Source: JAHDCJ01 sp039028895 (GTDB taxonomy: Bacteria; Bacteroidota; Bacteroidia; Chitinophagales; Saprospiraceae). From it: 64,000 nt of DNA. The notes below the pieces were generated by a model. The model saw nothing but the letters and a program-made list of their open reading frames with translations, was not told the origin of the DNA and searched no databases. This document shows positions 33,676 to 43,284 of the stretch, one piece after another (within the stretch, counting starts at the first letter, position 1; every line of letters starts with the position of its first letter). Where the stretch lies: the NCBI GenBank assembly GCA_039028895.1, contig JBCCHF010000002.1, positions 248,001-312,000 of the forward strand. Reading direction: 5' to 3'. The position numbers were made by a program, and so were the translations under genes.

Positions 33676-34108
33676 TTTCTTTAATTAAAGCATTTCCGTT
33701 ATCAATACTCGTCAGCATCATTTCGCTTACTTTTTCGATTGCTTTATGTTCTTCCTCCAGATAGGCCATAATCTCCACATGTGACCTCGGGTCACTATCC
33801 ACTGGCATCTTGAAGGCATTCATCCAGTCCCACATCGCAACGTCGGCTTTATTCAAGTCATCCAATGTCTTTTCTGCTTTCTCGAGCAGCCTTTTATCGA
33901 TATTGGCTGAATCACTGTTGATGGCAGTCATCATGGCTTTTACCTGGCCTTGCAGGGAAACGATCTCATCCATCTTTGGCATGACATCGTCGTGGATTTT
34001 CATAACTTCGGAAACTTTGGCAATGCGCTCTTGCTTTTTTGATGTACAGGCATTAAATGCAAAAGTCGTTACCAAAAGGAAGCAAAATAACTTTAAAGTA
34101 AATTTCAT
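33668..34108 (-). CDS. Helical lipoprotein, first gene of the SCO-cytochrome operon
   Basis: The 146-residue product has a lipoprotein leader (FAFNAC, Cys about residue 21) and then mostly amphipathic helix, rich in Met, Asp and Lys (KIHDDVMPKMDEI, DVAMWDWMNAFKMP, EEEHKAIEKVSEMML). The many Met and His residues could bind copper, which would suit an SCO partner, but this is inference. I do not recognise a named family. Its stop codon lies in the ATGAATAA start overlap of the SCO gene, so it is co-translated with it. Confidence 0.7.
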   Translation of the reverse strand: MKFTLKLFCFLLVTTFAFNACTSKKQERIAKVSEVMKIHDDVMPKMDEIVSLQGQVKAMMTAINSDSANIDKRLLEKAEKTLDDLNKADVAMWDWMNAFKMPVDSDPRSHVEIMAYLEEEHKAIEKVSEMMLTSIDNGNALIKENE

Positions 34109-34198
34109 TTTTCTACGATTAAATTTTCTGTTTGCAAGTTCTGAAAAGAAAACAAATAATCCACCATCAGGTTTTCATTTAAATTCGTTTTAAATAAA

Positions 34199-34223
34199 AA
34201 AAGGCACTCCATGAGCGCCTTTT
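34199..34223 (-). terminator. Rho-independent terminator
   Basis: AAAAGGCACTC (34199-34209) and GAGCGCCTTTT (34213-34223) pair with one mismatch around CAT. On the minus strand it ends in a T-rich run and lies 23 bases after the stop of the large T9SS gene. Confidence 0.75.
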
Positions 34224-34245
34224 GATTCCAAATAGATTTTAGCAT

Positions 34246-37200
34246 TTATTCTTTTATCAGTTTTCTGGTAAATCTTTCATTTTCAATTTCCACAACCACC
34301 ATGTAAACTCCTGAGGCTAAATCATGCATCTCAATTTCAAAATGATTGGTTCCAGCAATAGCCTCGAAGGGTTTTCTTGCTATATCACGGCCAAGAATAT
34401 CGAACAGTGAAACAGATAACTTTACATCTACTGGAGATTCAATATGGACAGTAACTGTTTCTTTTACAGGATTTGGGAATATCCCATTCAGAATAAATTC
34501 TGAAATTTCCCTTTTGACAAAAATAATATCCGAATAACTGTAGTTTTCGTCTTCATCTACCATCTTGAGTCGATAATACCCTTCAAGCCCGGGATGTTCG
34601 TCAATGAAACTATACGATAATTCAGCCTGTGAATTTCCGGCAGCTCCTACCCTACCAATCTCTTCAAAGTTATCTATTGAGTTTAATGATCGTTGAATTT
34701 CAAAATAGGCAGTACCAAACTCCGTTGCTGTTCTCCAGTCAAGGACATTTGTTATTTTTGCTGGCCTTCCTGAAAAAGATAATAGTTCGAGCGGCAATGC
34801 GGCACCCTGACCCTGGATTATGAAGTTTCCTGTGCCTCTGTTTCCTCCATCCGTATCCACAATGATTAAATAGAGTGTATTAGGGGGAAGTCCATCGGCA
34901 GTTAAAACAGTAGGTGAAGTACCGTTTCCTTGTTCACATTCTATAAAAGTAGCACCCGCTTCAGGAAACATCCTGGAGCCATTTATCAAAGGCCCATAAA
35001 GTGCAATATTCAATTGAGAAAAATTGCCATTCGCTATTGGTGTAATCGTTGCCATGAGCTGATCTCCAGGGCCATCATTCGGGTCGTCAACTGGGTCGGT
35101 CCTCAATGTGTAGAATAAAGGGGCATTATTAAAGGAAAGAGTGCCTGTACATGGAGCTTTTGATAAATCTACAACTTCTCCAGGTTTGTTGCTGTTACCT
35201 TCTACCAAGCCCTGGATTATGCCTTCACCAGGTGTGGGAACACATTCATTAGACAGAACGCCTGAATCAAAATTACCATCAGGTTGATTAACGGCCGGGA
35301 AAGCTTGCCCACCTCCCATTAAGTCTCCCCATGTACTTATCCCGTTACCGGAAACCTGGGACATTGCTTCTACAGTTAGCAGCTCCGTGGCATTTATTGT
35401 ACAACCCAGGAGGTCGGTCCAGGAAACCAAAATAGGGTGAACTCCAACACCTGCTGTGGCAGGATCAAAAAAGGCAGATCCATCAAGATTATCTGTTATA
35501 CCAGGCCCTGAATATGTTGCCGCAGTTGTAACTGGGGTAAGAACGAGATTTGAAAATGTAATGATTTGATCATCATCGCCGTCGCCATCAATATCCGATA
35601 CACTTTGAGGAAAAACAGGCGTATCTCCAGCATCAATGGCATCACATGGATCGCCATCTGAACCCTCTCCCGGGAATAAAGCAAGAGTGATCAATTCATT
35701 ACCTGACCCAGTATCTACCAAACCAAATCCACCAGGCCCACAAGCAGTGCCACCACAAACCCCATTGTTCGAATTCATGCCATCACCAAAATCATCGATG
35801 AATACCAGGTCGAAAGGACCATCACTGACAAGGAAAGGTCCAAGTGTAAAAATAAACCCTCCACAATTGGTTACGCCTGCAAAGGCTCCCGGAAGGGCCT
35901 GCGTAACTACTTCACCACCATTATCGAGAACCTGGAACCCAGATTCTTCCGGAAATTGGTCGAACAAGACAGTAAGCTCAAATGTACCGTAATCGCCAGA
36001 AGGTTCATTCAGGAAAATAAGGTCAGCCGGATCTGAAATACAATATGGATCGTTCCCAATAATAGCTGGTGCGGTTAAGTCAGGAATATCTATTTGGATT
36101 TGCTCAGAACAAATTCCATCAGAAATCGTGAATGTTACAATGGAGCCGGGGGCCGCATTTTGAACCGAATAATTTCCCCCTATCGGAACCGCCAGATCAC
36201 CTGGGCCTCCAGCATCATCAGTGACCACATAGGTTCCAGCCATGTTAAATCCAGGAAACCCTCCTGTCAAATTGCTGATAGTAATATCAAATCCTGTCGA
36301 TGCAGTGTTACAAACAAACGATGCATCTGCAGTAATTTCATCCAGTAGAATGTACGTCACAGCATCATTTTCATTGACATCGAAACAATCTTCGGTACCT
36401 ATGGACAGATTATCTTCATTTGTGGCAGCAATAGTTGTTACCCAAAAGGTACCATTGCCTCCAATTGAATTTACCAGTTGTCCACCACCACCATTAGGCT
36501 CAGATCCCACAGACCCCAGGAAATTTGCATCATCAAGCGGCCAGTTTCCTGAAGGTGCTGTGCTTTCCCATAAACCGTAAATTACGCCTGCAGGAGAGTT
36601 CTGGTCACCCGCCATAGATCCAAATGGATTTCCCCAATCACCGTTGGACACAAAACTAACTGTATCACCAAAGCAAATAAGTTGAATGGGTTGATCATTG
36701 GTAAAAGTACCAGCATTAGCGAAACATTCAGTAGGTGTAAAAGCTAATCCAATTCCATAAAGACTACACGTTCCTTCAGTCACACCATCAGTATCAGGAT
36801 TGGTAAAGTCTTCGATAATGGTATAAGTCACGCAAAACACATAAGAATCGCCATTTACCAAACCTGTATAGGTGTCCAGGTCATCAGGGTCTGGAGTTAG
36901 AGGATTAGCACAATCCGGACCTAAGACACCTACAGGGAAAAGATCTGAATTTGTAATCCCGTTAGCACATTCAATAACATCAATATTGCCTGCTTCATTG
37001 GACAGCGCAATATGTGAAAATGTACCTCCTTCTCCTGTAGTTCCCGTATAAGTAATAACACCACAGACTTCAAAAGTGCTATTAAACCCTGGTGTAACTG
37101 CGGGAGAAACACCACTCCATGCCAATTCGTCCAACGACGCCGGAAACTGGTTTAATGGCATTTGAGTGATCACGCATGCCGGGAAAAAACAATCTGAACT

Positions 37201-39504
37201 GCTACAGTCAGGGAAACAATCATAAACAACCGGATCGAAAGACACATCTCCACAACTGACAGAAGGATTAGAATTCATAACTAGAATAATGCATTCATCT
37301 GACGCAGATTCGAAGACAAGACCATTAAGTGGCCCTGTCAATGGAGGTCCCAGTAATGTACCGCCTATTCCCGACCCAGGAGGACCTGAAAAGACAGATA
37401 GGGTGTCAAAGCCATCTTCAATGGAGGCTGTGCTAAACGCTATTCTTACCGTTTCACCTGGATTTTCAGGGCAAACTTCCCCTACCGTTTGGTCTATTGC
37501 AAAATTGTCATAACAGAAACTAAATGGACCATCAGCGCAAGTCAATGGAACGCAAGTAGCAGGGGCATTAAACACCTCTGGAAAGATAGCTGTACAACCT
37601 GAGGGAATAGAAAAAGTTACCATAACATCCACAGGTGGGTTAGCATCATTTGCCGGGAGCCCTGTGAGAAGAACCGTTTGAGGACTGCCCGTTACAGGAA
37701 AGAGTTCTCCGTTCACAAAAAGATCTCCAGCTGCCGATACTCCGGAATATGTTATAATCACTTCCTGAGTATAGGTTTGGTCAACTGGATTACACCCCGA
37801 CTGTGCGCCTGCAGTTACTGAAGTGATTTGACAATTCAGTTCGTAAGCACATATTTCATATGTCCCTTCATCAGCTGAGGTATTGCCTGCGGACCATGTT
37901 CTGATAAATAACGTTGTTGGTGGTGAAAAAAGAGCAGCATCGACATATAATTCTGAGCCTCCGGAATAGCAACCCAACTGATCTCCACCACAGGCATCAT
38001 AAACGGCTATCCCATTATTGGTGATTGGCATGTCTCCAGCTCCAAAAAGAGAAGCAATATTGATACCATTGGCTGAAAATCCTGCAGGGATGTCAATAGT
38101 ATACCAAACATCATCGTCAAACCAGGTAGCAGAACAAATCGGTTGTTCGGAAGATTGATCAGCACATCGGGTATCGACAAGTACAGGAACACAGGTTAAC
38201 GAATCAGAAGCAAGATTAATGTTTATCGCATTAGCACACTCGTTATTAATGGGCTCGGAGCCAAAACAAATACAGTCTTCATTTGTGATGGTAACCATCT
38301 CTTCACAACCAGCTTCCATTGGCATATTCTGAGTCACTGTAACTATCACATTTGTCCCCTGGGCTATAGGAGTTGAAAAACTATATATCCCAGGCCCTGT
38401 TCCAATCAGTGTTTCCGAATTCTGGTCGTTTGTAATGGTAAATGCAGTGCCTGTTGCCCCAGCTCCAATGGCGACATCTACTGTAAAATCGTTCAAGCTA
38501 ACACATGTAGTTTCGAGGCTTACTTCTCCAAACAGATCACATACCGGAGGAGGGCATATCAATGCGATGTTGTTGGCATTAAGGATGGTTGCCCAAACCA
38601 AATCAAATGTAGAACATAAGGTTCCACAAGAAGAAAAAGAGAAGGTCGTCACCCCGCCTGGAGCATTGTCGATATCAGCCTGGCTAAATCCTGCCCACAT
38701 TATGGTACCATCACCTACCCCTTCAAATGGGTCAGACTGCGGGATTGGTGGGTTCGTTGAGCTATAGAGATTCCCTGTTCCGTTTGAGATTGAAATATCA
38801 TAACTGTCTTCTGTTCCCTGAAATCCGGTTAATGGGATATAAATCATTGCAGGATCATCGTTGATAGGAAACCCTACATCAGGATCATTTCCACAGAACA
38901 CTACAGGTACAGGCGATAATGCCGGGGGATAGTCTACCCAATCGGGAGAAGCATCACAAGTTGAGGGAGGAATGGCATCTGAGACTTCAATACAGAAAGA
39001 CCCCTGGGTTCCATTCCATCCATCTACCTGGATAAAGTATGTGAGCCCAGGAGTTACAAACACGCAGCTCAATTCCGAAAGGAAATTGGTTGTGCTGATA
39101 TCATCATTACAAGCTATTTCAATAAGGTTACTCAAATTTGGAGATGGACAGGTGGCTACTGTGCCATTATTTTCATAAACAACGATCTGGGTATCATCAT
39201 TAGTACCAGTTCCTGCGAAGTTGGTAGATACTGAGACTTCTGATGAGGTTGGTACAAAAGAAAACCAAACGGTATTCGTAGCTACTCCACCATCGAAACC
39301 ACAACTAATTCCTGGTTCCATATTTCCGGCTTCCACTGACCCTGCCGTGTTATCTCCATTAATCAATCCATTGCCGCAAAATCCGGCATTGACAGTTAGT
39401 ACCGTTGCATTGCAAAAATTATCATTTGGCGGTTGGGCAAAAGTAAAATTAACGTACCCTACCACCATGAAAATCGCCATTAAAGAATGGGTAAAATTCT
39501 TCAT
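34246..39504 (-). CDS. Giant secreted adhesin-like protein with T9SS type A tail
   Basis: I start at the ATG of MKNFTHSLMAIFMVVG (39504), which gives a standard signal peptide, not the TTG 33 bases upstream. The 1752-residue protein is acidic, Gly/Asn/Cys-rich and beta-sheet-like. PPNDNFCNA near the start and NNECANAI near residue 430 open PPC/jelly-roll-like modules that are repeated down the chain. Numerous Cys suggest disulfides. The last 85 residues (GIFPNPVKETVTVHIES to VYMVVVEIENERFTRKLIKE) form a type A T9SS sorting domain. It should be a surface or released adhesin. Substrate unknown. A terminator follows. Confidence 0.88.
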   Translation of the reverse strand: MKNFTHSLMAIFMVVGYVNFTFAQPPNDNFCNATVLTVNAGFCGNGLINGDNTAGSVEAGNMEPGISCGFDGGVATNTVWFSFVPTSSEVSVSTNFAGTGTNDDTQIVVYENNGTVATCPSPNLSNLIEIACNDDISTTNFLSELSCVFVTPGLTYFIQVDGWNGTQGSFCIEVSDAIPPSTCDASPDWVDYPPALSPVPVVFCGNDPDVGFPINDDPAMIYIPLTGFQGTEDSYDISISNGTGNLYSSTNPPIPQSDPFEGVGDGTIMWAGFSQADIDNAPGGVTTFSFSSCGTLCSTFDLVWATILNANNIALICPPPVCDLFGEVSLETTCVSLNDFTVDVAIGAGATGTAFTITNDQNSETLIGTGPGIYSFSTPIAQGTNVIVTVTQNMPMEAGCEEMVTITNEDCICFGSEPINNECANAININLASDSLTCVPVLVDTRCADQSSEQPICSATWFDDDVWYTIDIPAGFSANGINIASLFGAGDMPITNNGIAVYDACGGDQLGCYSGGSELYVDAALFSPPTTLFIRTWSAGNTSADEGTYEICAYELNCQITSVTAGAQSGCNPVDQTYTQEVIITYSGVSAAGDLFVNGELFPVTGSPQTVLLTGLPANDANPPVDVMVTFSIPSGCTAIFPEVFNAPATCVPLTCADGPFSFCYDNFAIDQTVGEVCPENPGETVRIAFSTASIEDGFDTLSVFSGPPGSGIGGTLLGPPLTGPLNGLVFESASDECIILVMNSNPSVSCGDVSFDPVVYDCFPDCSSSDCFFPACVITQMPLNQFPASLDELAWSGVSPAVTPGFNSTFEVCGVITYTGTTGEGGTFSHIALSNEAGNIDVIECANGITNSDLFPVGVLGPDCANPLTPDPDDLDTYTGLVNGDSYVFCVTYTIIEDFTNPDTDGVTEGTCSLYGIGLAFTPTECFANAGTFTNDQPIQLICFGDTVSFVSNGDWGNPFGSMAGDQNSPAGVIYGLWESTAPSGNWPLDDANFLGSVGSEPNGGGGQLVNSIGGNGTFWVTTIAATNEDNLSIGTEDCFDVNENDAVTYILLDEITADASFVCNTASTGFDITISNLTGGFPGFNMAGTYVVTDDAGGPGDLAVPIGGNYSVQNAAPGSIVTFTISDGICSEQIQIDIPDLTAPAIIGNDPYCISDPADLIFLNEPSGDYGTFELTVLFDQFPEESGFQVLDNGGEVVTQALPGAFAGVTNCGGFIFTLGPFLVSDGPFDLVFIDDFGDGMNSNNGVCGGTACGPGGFGLVDTGSGNELITLALFPGEGSDGDPCDAIDAGDTPVFPQSVSDIDGDGDDDQIITFSNLVLTPVTTAATYSGPGITDNLDGSAFFDPATAGVGVHPILVSWTDLLGCTINATELLTVEAMSQVSGNGISTWGDLMGGGQAFPAVNQPDGNFDSGVLSNECVPTPGEGIIQGLVEGNSNKPGEVVDLSKAPCTGTLSFNNAPLFYTLRTDPVDDPNDGPGDQLMATITPIANGNFSQLNIALYGPLINGSRMFPEAGATFIECEQGNGTSPTVLTADGLPPNTLYLIIVDTDGGNRGTGNFIIQGQGAALPLELLSFSGRPAKITNVLDWRTATEFGTAYFEIQRSLNSIDNFEEIGRVGAAGNSQAELSYSFIDEHPGLEGYYRLKMVDEDENYSYSDIIFVKREISEFILNGIFPNPVKETVTVHIESPVDVKLSVSLFDILGRDIARKPFEAIAGTNHFEIEMHDLASGVYMVVVEIENERFTRKLIKE

Positions 39505-39627
39505 AGTTAAAAAGTTTATCTTTTTAATTAAATCCAATAAATAAGTAGCTTCCGGAGAAATTCTCTGGTTGGAATTTAGGCGGTAAGGCGAAGTAAAAAA
39601 CTGTTTCCGGAAGGAAAAAAAATGATT

Positions 39628-40026
39628 CTACTGTTTCTGTCTTAATTCTTTTTGCTTGACAGAATTACCTATGTTCAGGCTTTTCGGTTGTGAAGCCGGT
39701 CCAGACTGGTTATCCACAGCCTGTTCTTTCTTTTGTACTTTAATCGCCTTGCCTGAAACATTTATCTCTTCAGGTGTAGCAACTTCTTTGACTTTTGGTT
39801 CGGCCTTTTTCTGTGATTCGAGCACCTTCGGGTATTCAGATTTTACCTTTTGGGTCTCAATGAGGTTTGTACGTTCGGCTGAGTTAGATTGCATCTTTTG
39901 ACGAAGCTCTTCTAACTGAGCCTGATTCAGTTCTTTCTTAGAGGTTTGCGCAGAAACCTGCATAATAGAAAAACAAAGTAGAGCGGTGAGGGTGAGCATT
40001 AAATGTTTGTAATACTTCACTTTCAT
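39628..40026 (-). CDS. Small exported low-complexity protein
   Basis: The 132-residue product has a signal peptide (LMLTLTALLCFSIMQVSAQ) followed by a Lys/Gln/Glu-rich, low-complexity body (KELNQAQLEELRQKMQ, KVQKKEQAVDNQSG, KQKELRQKQ) likely to be helical or disordered. No domain is recognised. It sits between two large T9SS genes on the same strand, with 112 and 123 bases on either side. It may be a periplasmic accessory of either one, but nothing proves it. Confidence 0.55.
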   Translation of the reverse strand: MKVKYYKHLMLTLTALLCFSIMQVSAQTSKKELNQAQLEELRQKMQSNSAERTNLIETQKVKSEYPKVLESQKKAEPKVKEVATPEEINVSGKAIKVQKKEQAVDNQSGPASQPKSLNIGNSVKQKELRQKQ

Positions 40027-40138
40027 TAATCGGGATTTAAATTTTTAAATTGGTTAACAATCAGGTCATTAACAACTGACCAATACATTGCTAATTTAAA
40101 ACAATATCTGACCAAATCCAATAACCAAATTTTTTGCT

Positions 40139-43111
40139 TTAGTCTTTTAAAATTTTCTTTGAAACGATTCTATCCTCTACCTGGAGGTTTACAAAATAAA
40201 TTCCTGAAGGAAGGTGCATAAGATCAAGCTCAATCGTGCCATTGGAAGTTGGATTGAAGGATTTTTTCATTACTTGTTGTCCTCCAGAGTTATAAACTGA
40301 TAACAAGGCAGGAGCATCTATTACCTTTGAAGAGGTTATCCAAAATATGCCATCTCCAGGGTTAGGAAAAACACTTATCTCAATATCCGAACCCGGCTCA
40401 AATACTGATGTAAAAATTAGAACTTGAATATCTGCTGAAGCTACGCTTGTACAACCCTCTGAATCTGTTACTGTTAATACAACAGTATACAAACCAGGAC
40501 TAAGATAGTCATGCGTTGGTGAAAACGCTTCAGATGTCGATCCATCTCCGAAGTCCCAATGAAATTCATCGCCACCAATACTTGTATTTTGAAAACTAAC
40601 TTCGTTATTAAGTAAATCAACTACTGTTTCGGAAGGCGTAAAGGCAGCTTCTACTTCTCCATTTCCAACTTCTACACTGATAGCCCTTTTCCCGCAAGGT
40701 AGTCCATATTCAATCTCCCAATCATAGAAGTAGTAATAAGTTGGACTATTTAACCCATTATTGGTTCCTGTAATAGTTAAAACATTATCAACAGTATAGG
40801 GATAGGAGCCTCCAAAAAAATTAAAAGTCAGATCTGCTGAAAAGTTTAAGCCCAATTGATAGTTACTTCCCGGGGAGACCTGGAAATCCAATTCTAATCG
40901 ATGCTCCCCAGGAGTAAGAGGGAAAGGTTTACTGGCAATAATAAGTCCATTTGAATTACGTAATTCTACCAGTCGACCACCTGGCGAATTTGCAAATACG
41001 GTAACTGATTTTAAGGTAAACGTCTGAAGTGCATCAAAAACCAGATAATTAGTCAGTGCAGTATTTGTCTGAGTTGGCCCGATAGAAAAATCATTAGGAC
41101 CAACCTGAGCATCATTTATTATATCAACATAAAATGTGGTATCCGATGAAATCGTTCCAGAAACAAAGACTTCTCCACTATCGATAGCTACAAGTGATGA
41201 TTTATCTTCGAACCAGAAAATATCACCACTCGGGCCATCAAGATATTCAATAGCTACAGCCCCGTCATTACAAACCGGACCTGAAGAACTGATTGTCACT
41301 TGTTCGTCCTGAATCCATTGAAAAGGTTTAATGCCTCGATTGTTATAAAAACGATCATCCGGATTATCATTGACACTGGTGATGTCAACATACAAGGTAT
41401 GCGGACCAGTTGCCAAAGCTATGCCTGGCAAGACCAAGGTCATTCTATCCCCTGCATCCAAACTTCCGCTCCAGGTATAAACATCCGGAAGTTGATTATC
41501 GACATAATAGGAAATCTCAAGAGCGCTTATTTCTTGTTCTCCACTATTTTCAATTACTACCTCAGGTTCAAATATCTCAGCGCACAGTAGGTCTTCATTA
41601 CCCGGGATCCCAACTAAAAGTGCATCTGTATCTACCGAAGGATCGAGTGGAGTATGTCCTTGGTTCACCAGGTAATCGAATGCTGCAACGACATCGACAA
41701 TGCCCATACCAAAATCATTGTCTTCACCCGGAGATCCAAGATCGATGGCCGTATTATAGAGCGCTAATTTCAACTCGGTTCCTGTAAGAGAAGGAAATGC
41801 TTCTTTAAGTAATAACGCGCAGCCCGAAACATGGGGAGCTGCCATTGAGGTGCCTGAGTAGAAGGCATAATTACCATCAGGAAGACTTGATCTTACCTGA
41901 ACACCTGGGGCCGAAACTTCTGGTTTGATCAATAATGACCCCATATTCCCACAAACGGAAGGCCCTCTTGATGAACTTGCAGCAATTGGCAAGTTAGGAT
42001 TATTTCCATTTACTGAAGCTACACAAAAAACATTGACAAGGTCAGTATTGAGGTTTTTAGGGTCAGTTATTGTGCTTGTATTAGGACCGGAATTTCCTGC
42101 ACTAAAGACCACTCCTATTCCCGCAGCTTCCAGGGTCGTTAAAGCCATTTCATACATAGGATCACAATCACTCGCGGAAGGATCTCTCCATGAGCAATTA
42201 ATTACTGTAGGCATATCCGTTGAAGTCATAATATCAGCATCAGGATTTAGTGCCCACTGCAGAATCTCAAGGTTCGAAAGGTTGACTTGATCACAACTAA
42301 TAGCTGGTGATGAAAGCCAATTAGAGTTAAAGGCCACTCCGATGGTGTCATTGGTAAATCTGTCGAGCCCCAATGTTGTGCCAGCAACATGAGTGCCGTG
42401 CCCATTTCCGGCACAATCATAAGGATATGGTGCGCCATCATCTGTTAACCAACTGTCTGTAACAGGCGTATACAAACCCTGAAATTTGGTTACAAGTGCC
42501 GGATGAAAGCCATCTGTACCTGTGTCAAGGATCAAGGCCCATTGGCCATATCCAGTATATCCAAGATCCCACATGGCAGGGGCATTTACAGCGGCCAATC
42601 CAGGTTCAATACCGTTTATTGCTTTTTGAAGTTCTGTGCCAGGTTCAGGCTTTACTTCCTCAATTTCATCGAAGACAGGCTGAATATCAAGATCAACCCA
42701 GTCAACGGATGGGTTAAATGTAATTTCCTTTATTGATGATTTGGGAAGTTCAATAACAACCCCATTTACTAACCACAATCTCACTAGCCTATCTGACTGA
42801 TAACCATCAAGTTGAGACAAGTAACTTAAAAATTCACTTTGACTAATTTCAGCTTTTTCCTTTAGCCTCGACAGTACTTCAAATACTCTTTCCTCGTTTC
42901 GGAGGTCTTCATTGTAAAGCCATTGATCTAATGCTCTGACATCTACCTGGTCATCCAACATCACCCTTACTTTAATCCAGTTATAATCAGGTTCATCAAA
43001 TACGTTGATCAATCGTTGACTACACTTAAAATAATCAAAGTCAGATTGGCCATTAAGTGAAGCGCCAAAACATAATAAAATAGCGACGAAAAATAGCGAG
43101 GAGGTTTTCAT
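40139..43111 (-). CDS. Secreted subtilisin-like (S8) protease with PKD domain and T9SS tail
   Basis: A signal peptide (SLFFVAILLCFGASLNGQ) and an inhibitor-like prodomain (to about residue 170) precede the S8 domain. The triad is WALILDTGTDG (Asp), GNGHGTHVAGT (His) and FYSGTSMAAPHVSG (Ser), with the oxyanion Asn in VFSAGNSGPN. Beta-sandwich modules follow (VVIENSGEQEISALEISYYVD), then a PKD domain (EFHWDFGDGSTSEAFSPTHDY) and a type A T9SS tail (VFPNPGDGIFWIT to IVSKKILKD). All catalytic residues are intact. It should be an extracellular protease for protein scavenging or surface processing. Confidence 0.92.
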   Translation of the reverse strand: MKTSSLFFVAILLCFGASLNGQSDFDYFKCSQRLINVFDEPDYNWIKVRVMLDDQVDVRALDQWLYNEDLRNEERVFEVLSRLKEKAEISQSEFLSYLSQLDGYQSDRLVRLWLVNGVVIELPKSSIKEITFNPSVDWVDLDIQPVFDEIEEVKPEPGTELQKAINGIEPGLAAVNAPAMWDLGYTGYGQWALILDTGTDGFHPALVTKFQGLYTPVTDSWLTDDGAPYPYDCAGNGHGTHVAGTTLGLDRFTNDTIGVAFNSNWLSSPAISCDQVNLSNLEILQWALNPDADIMTSTDMPTVINCSWRDPSASDCDPMYEMALTTLEAAGIGVVFSAGNSGPNTSTITDPKNLNTDLVNVFCVASVNGNNPNLPIAASSSRGPSVCGNMGSLLIKPEVSAPGVQVRSSLPDGNYAFYSGTSMAAPHVSGCALLLKEAFPSLTGTELKLALYNTAIDLGSPGEDNDFGMGIVDVVAAFDYLVNQGHTPLDPSVDTDALLVGIPGNEDLLCAEIFEPEVVIENSGEQEISALEISYYVDNQLPDVYTWSGSLDAGDRMTLVLPGIALATGPHTLYVDITSVNDNPDDRFYNNRGIKPFQWIQDEQVTISSSGPVCNDGAVAIEYLDGPSGDIFWFEDKSSLVAIDSGEVFVSGTISSDTTFYVDIINDAQVGPNDFSIGPTQTNTALTNYLVFDALQTFTLKSVTVFANSPGGRLVELRNSNGLIIASKPFPLTPGEHRLELDFQVSPGSNYQLGLNFSADLTFNFFGGSYPYTVDNVLTITGTNNGLNSPTYYYFYDWEIEYGLPCGKRAISVEVGNGEVEAAFTPSETVVDLLNNEVSFQNTSIGGDEFHWDFGDGSTSEAFSPTHDYLSPGLYTVVLTVTDSEGCTSVASADIQVLIFTSVFEPGSDIEISVFPNPGDGIFWITSSKVIDAPALLSVYNSGGQQVMKKSFNPTSNGTIELDLMHLPSGIYFVNLQVEDRIVSKKILKD

Positions 43112-43284
43112 TCTATCAGATTTGCCAGGGTAACCGGGAATTTTCAGCGTGCAAGATAAAGTTAAGGGGGTGTTTATCCAAGCGGGGATAGGCCCACTTG
43201 TTCAGGAGCCGACATTAGCTGATCCGATAAAAAGGAGGTTTATATAATTGAACTTAATTCCTACAGAAAGTCAGTCCTTACTGA

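Noticed and set aside
35636..35992. 118-residue plus-strand ORF, with several similar ones inside the giant T9SS gene
   Set aside because: They are Ser/Pro-rich antisense shadows of a Gly/Asn/Asp-rich gene.
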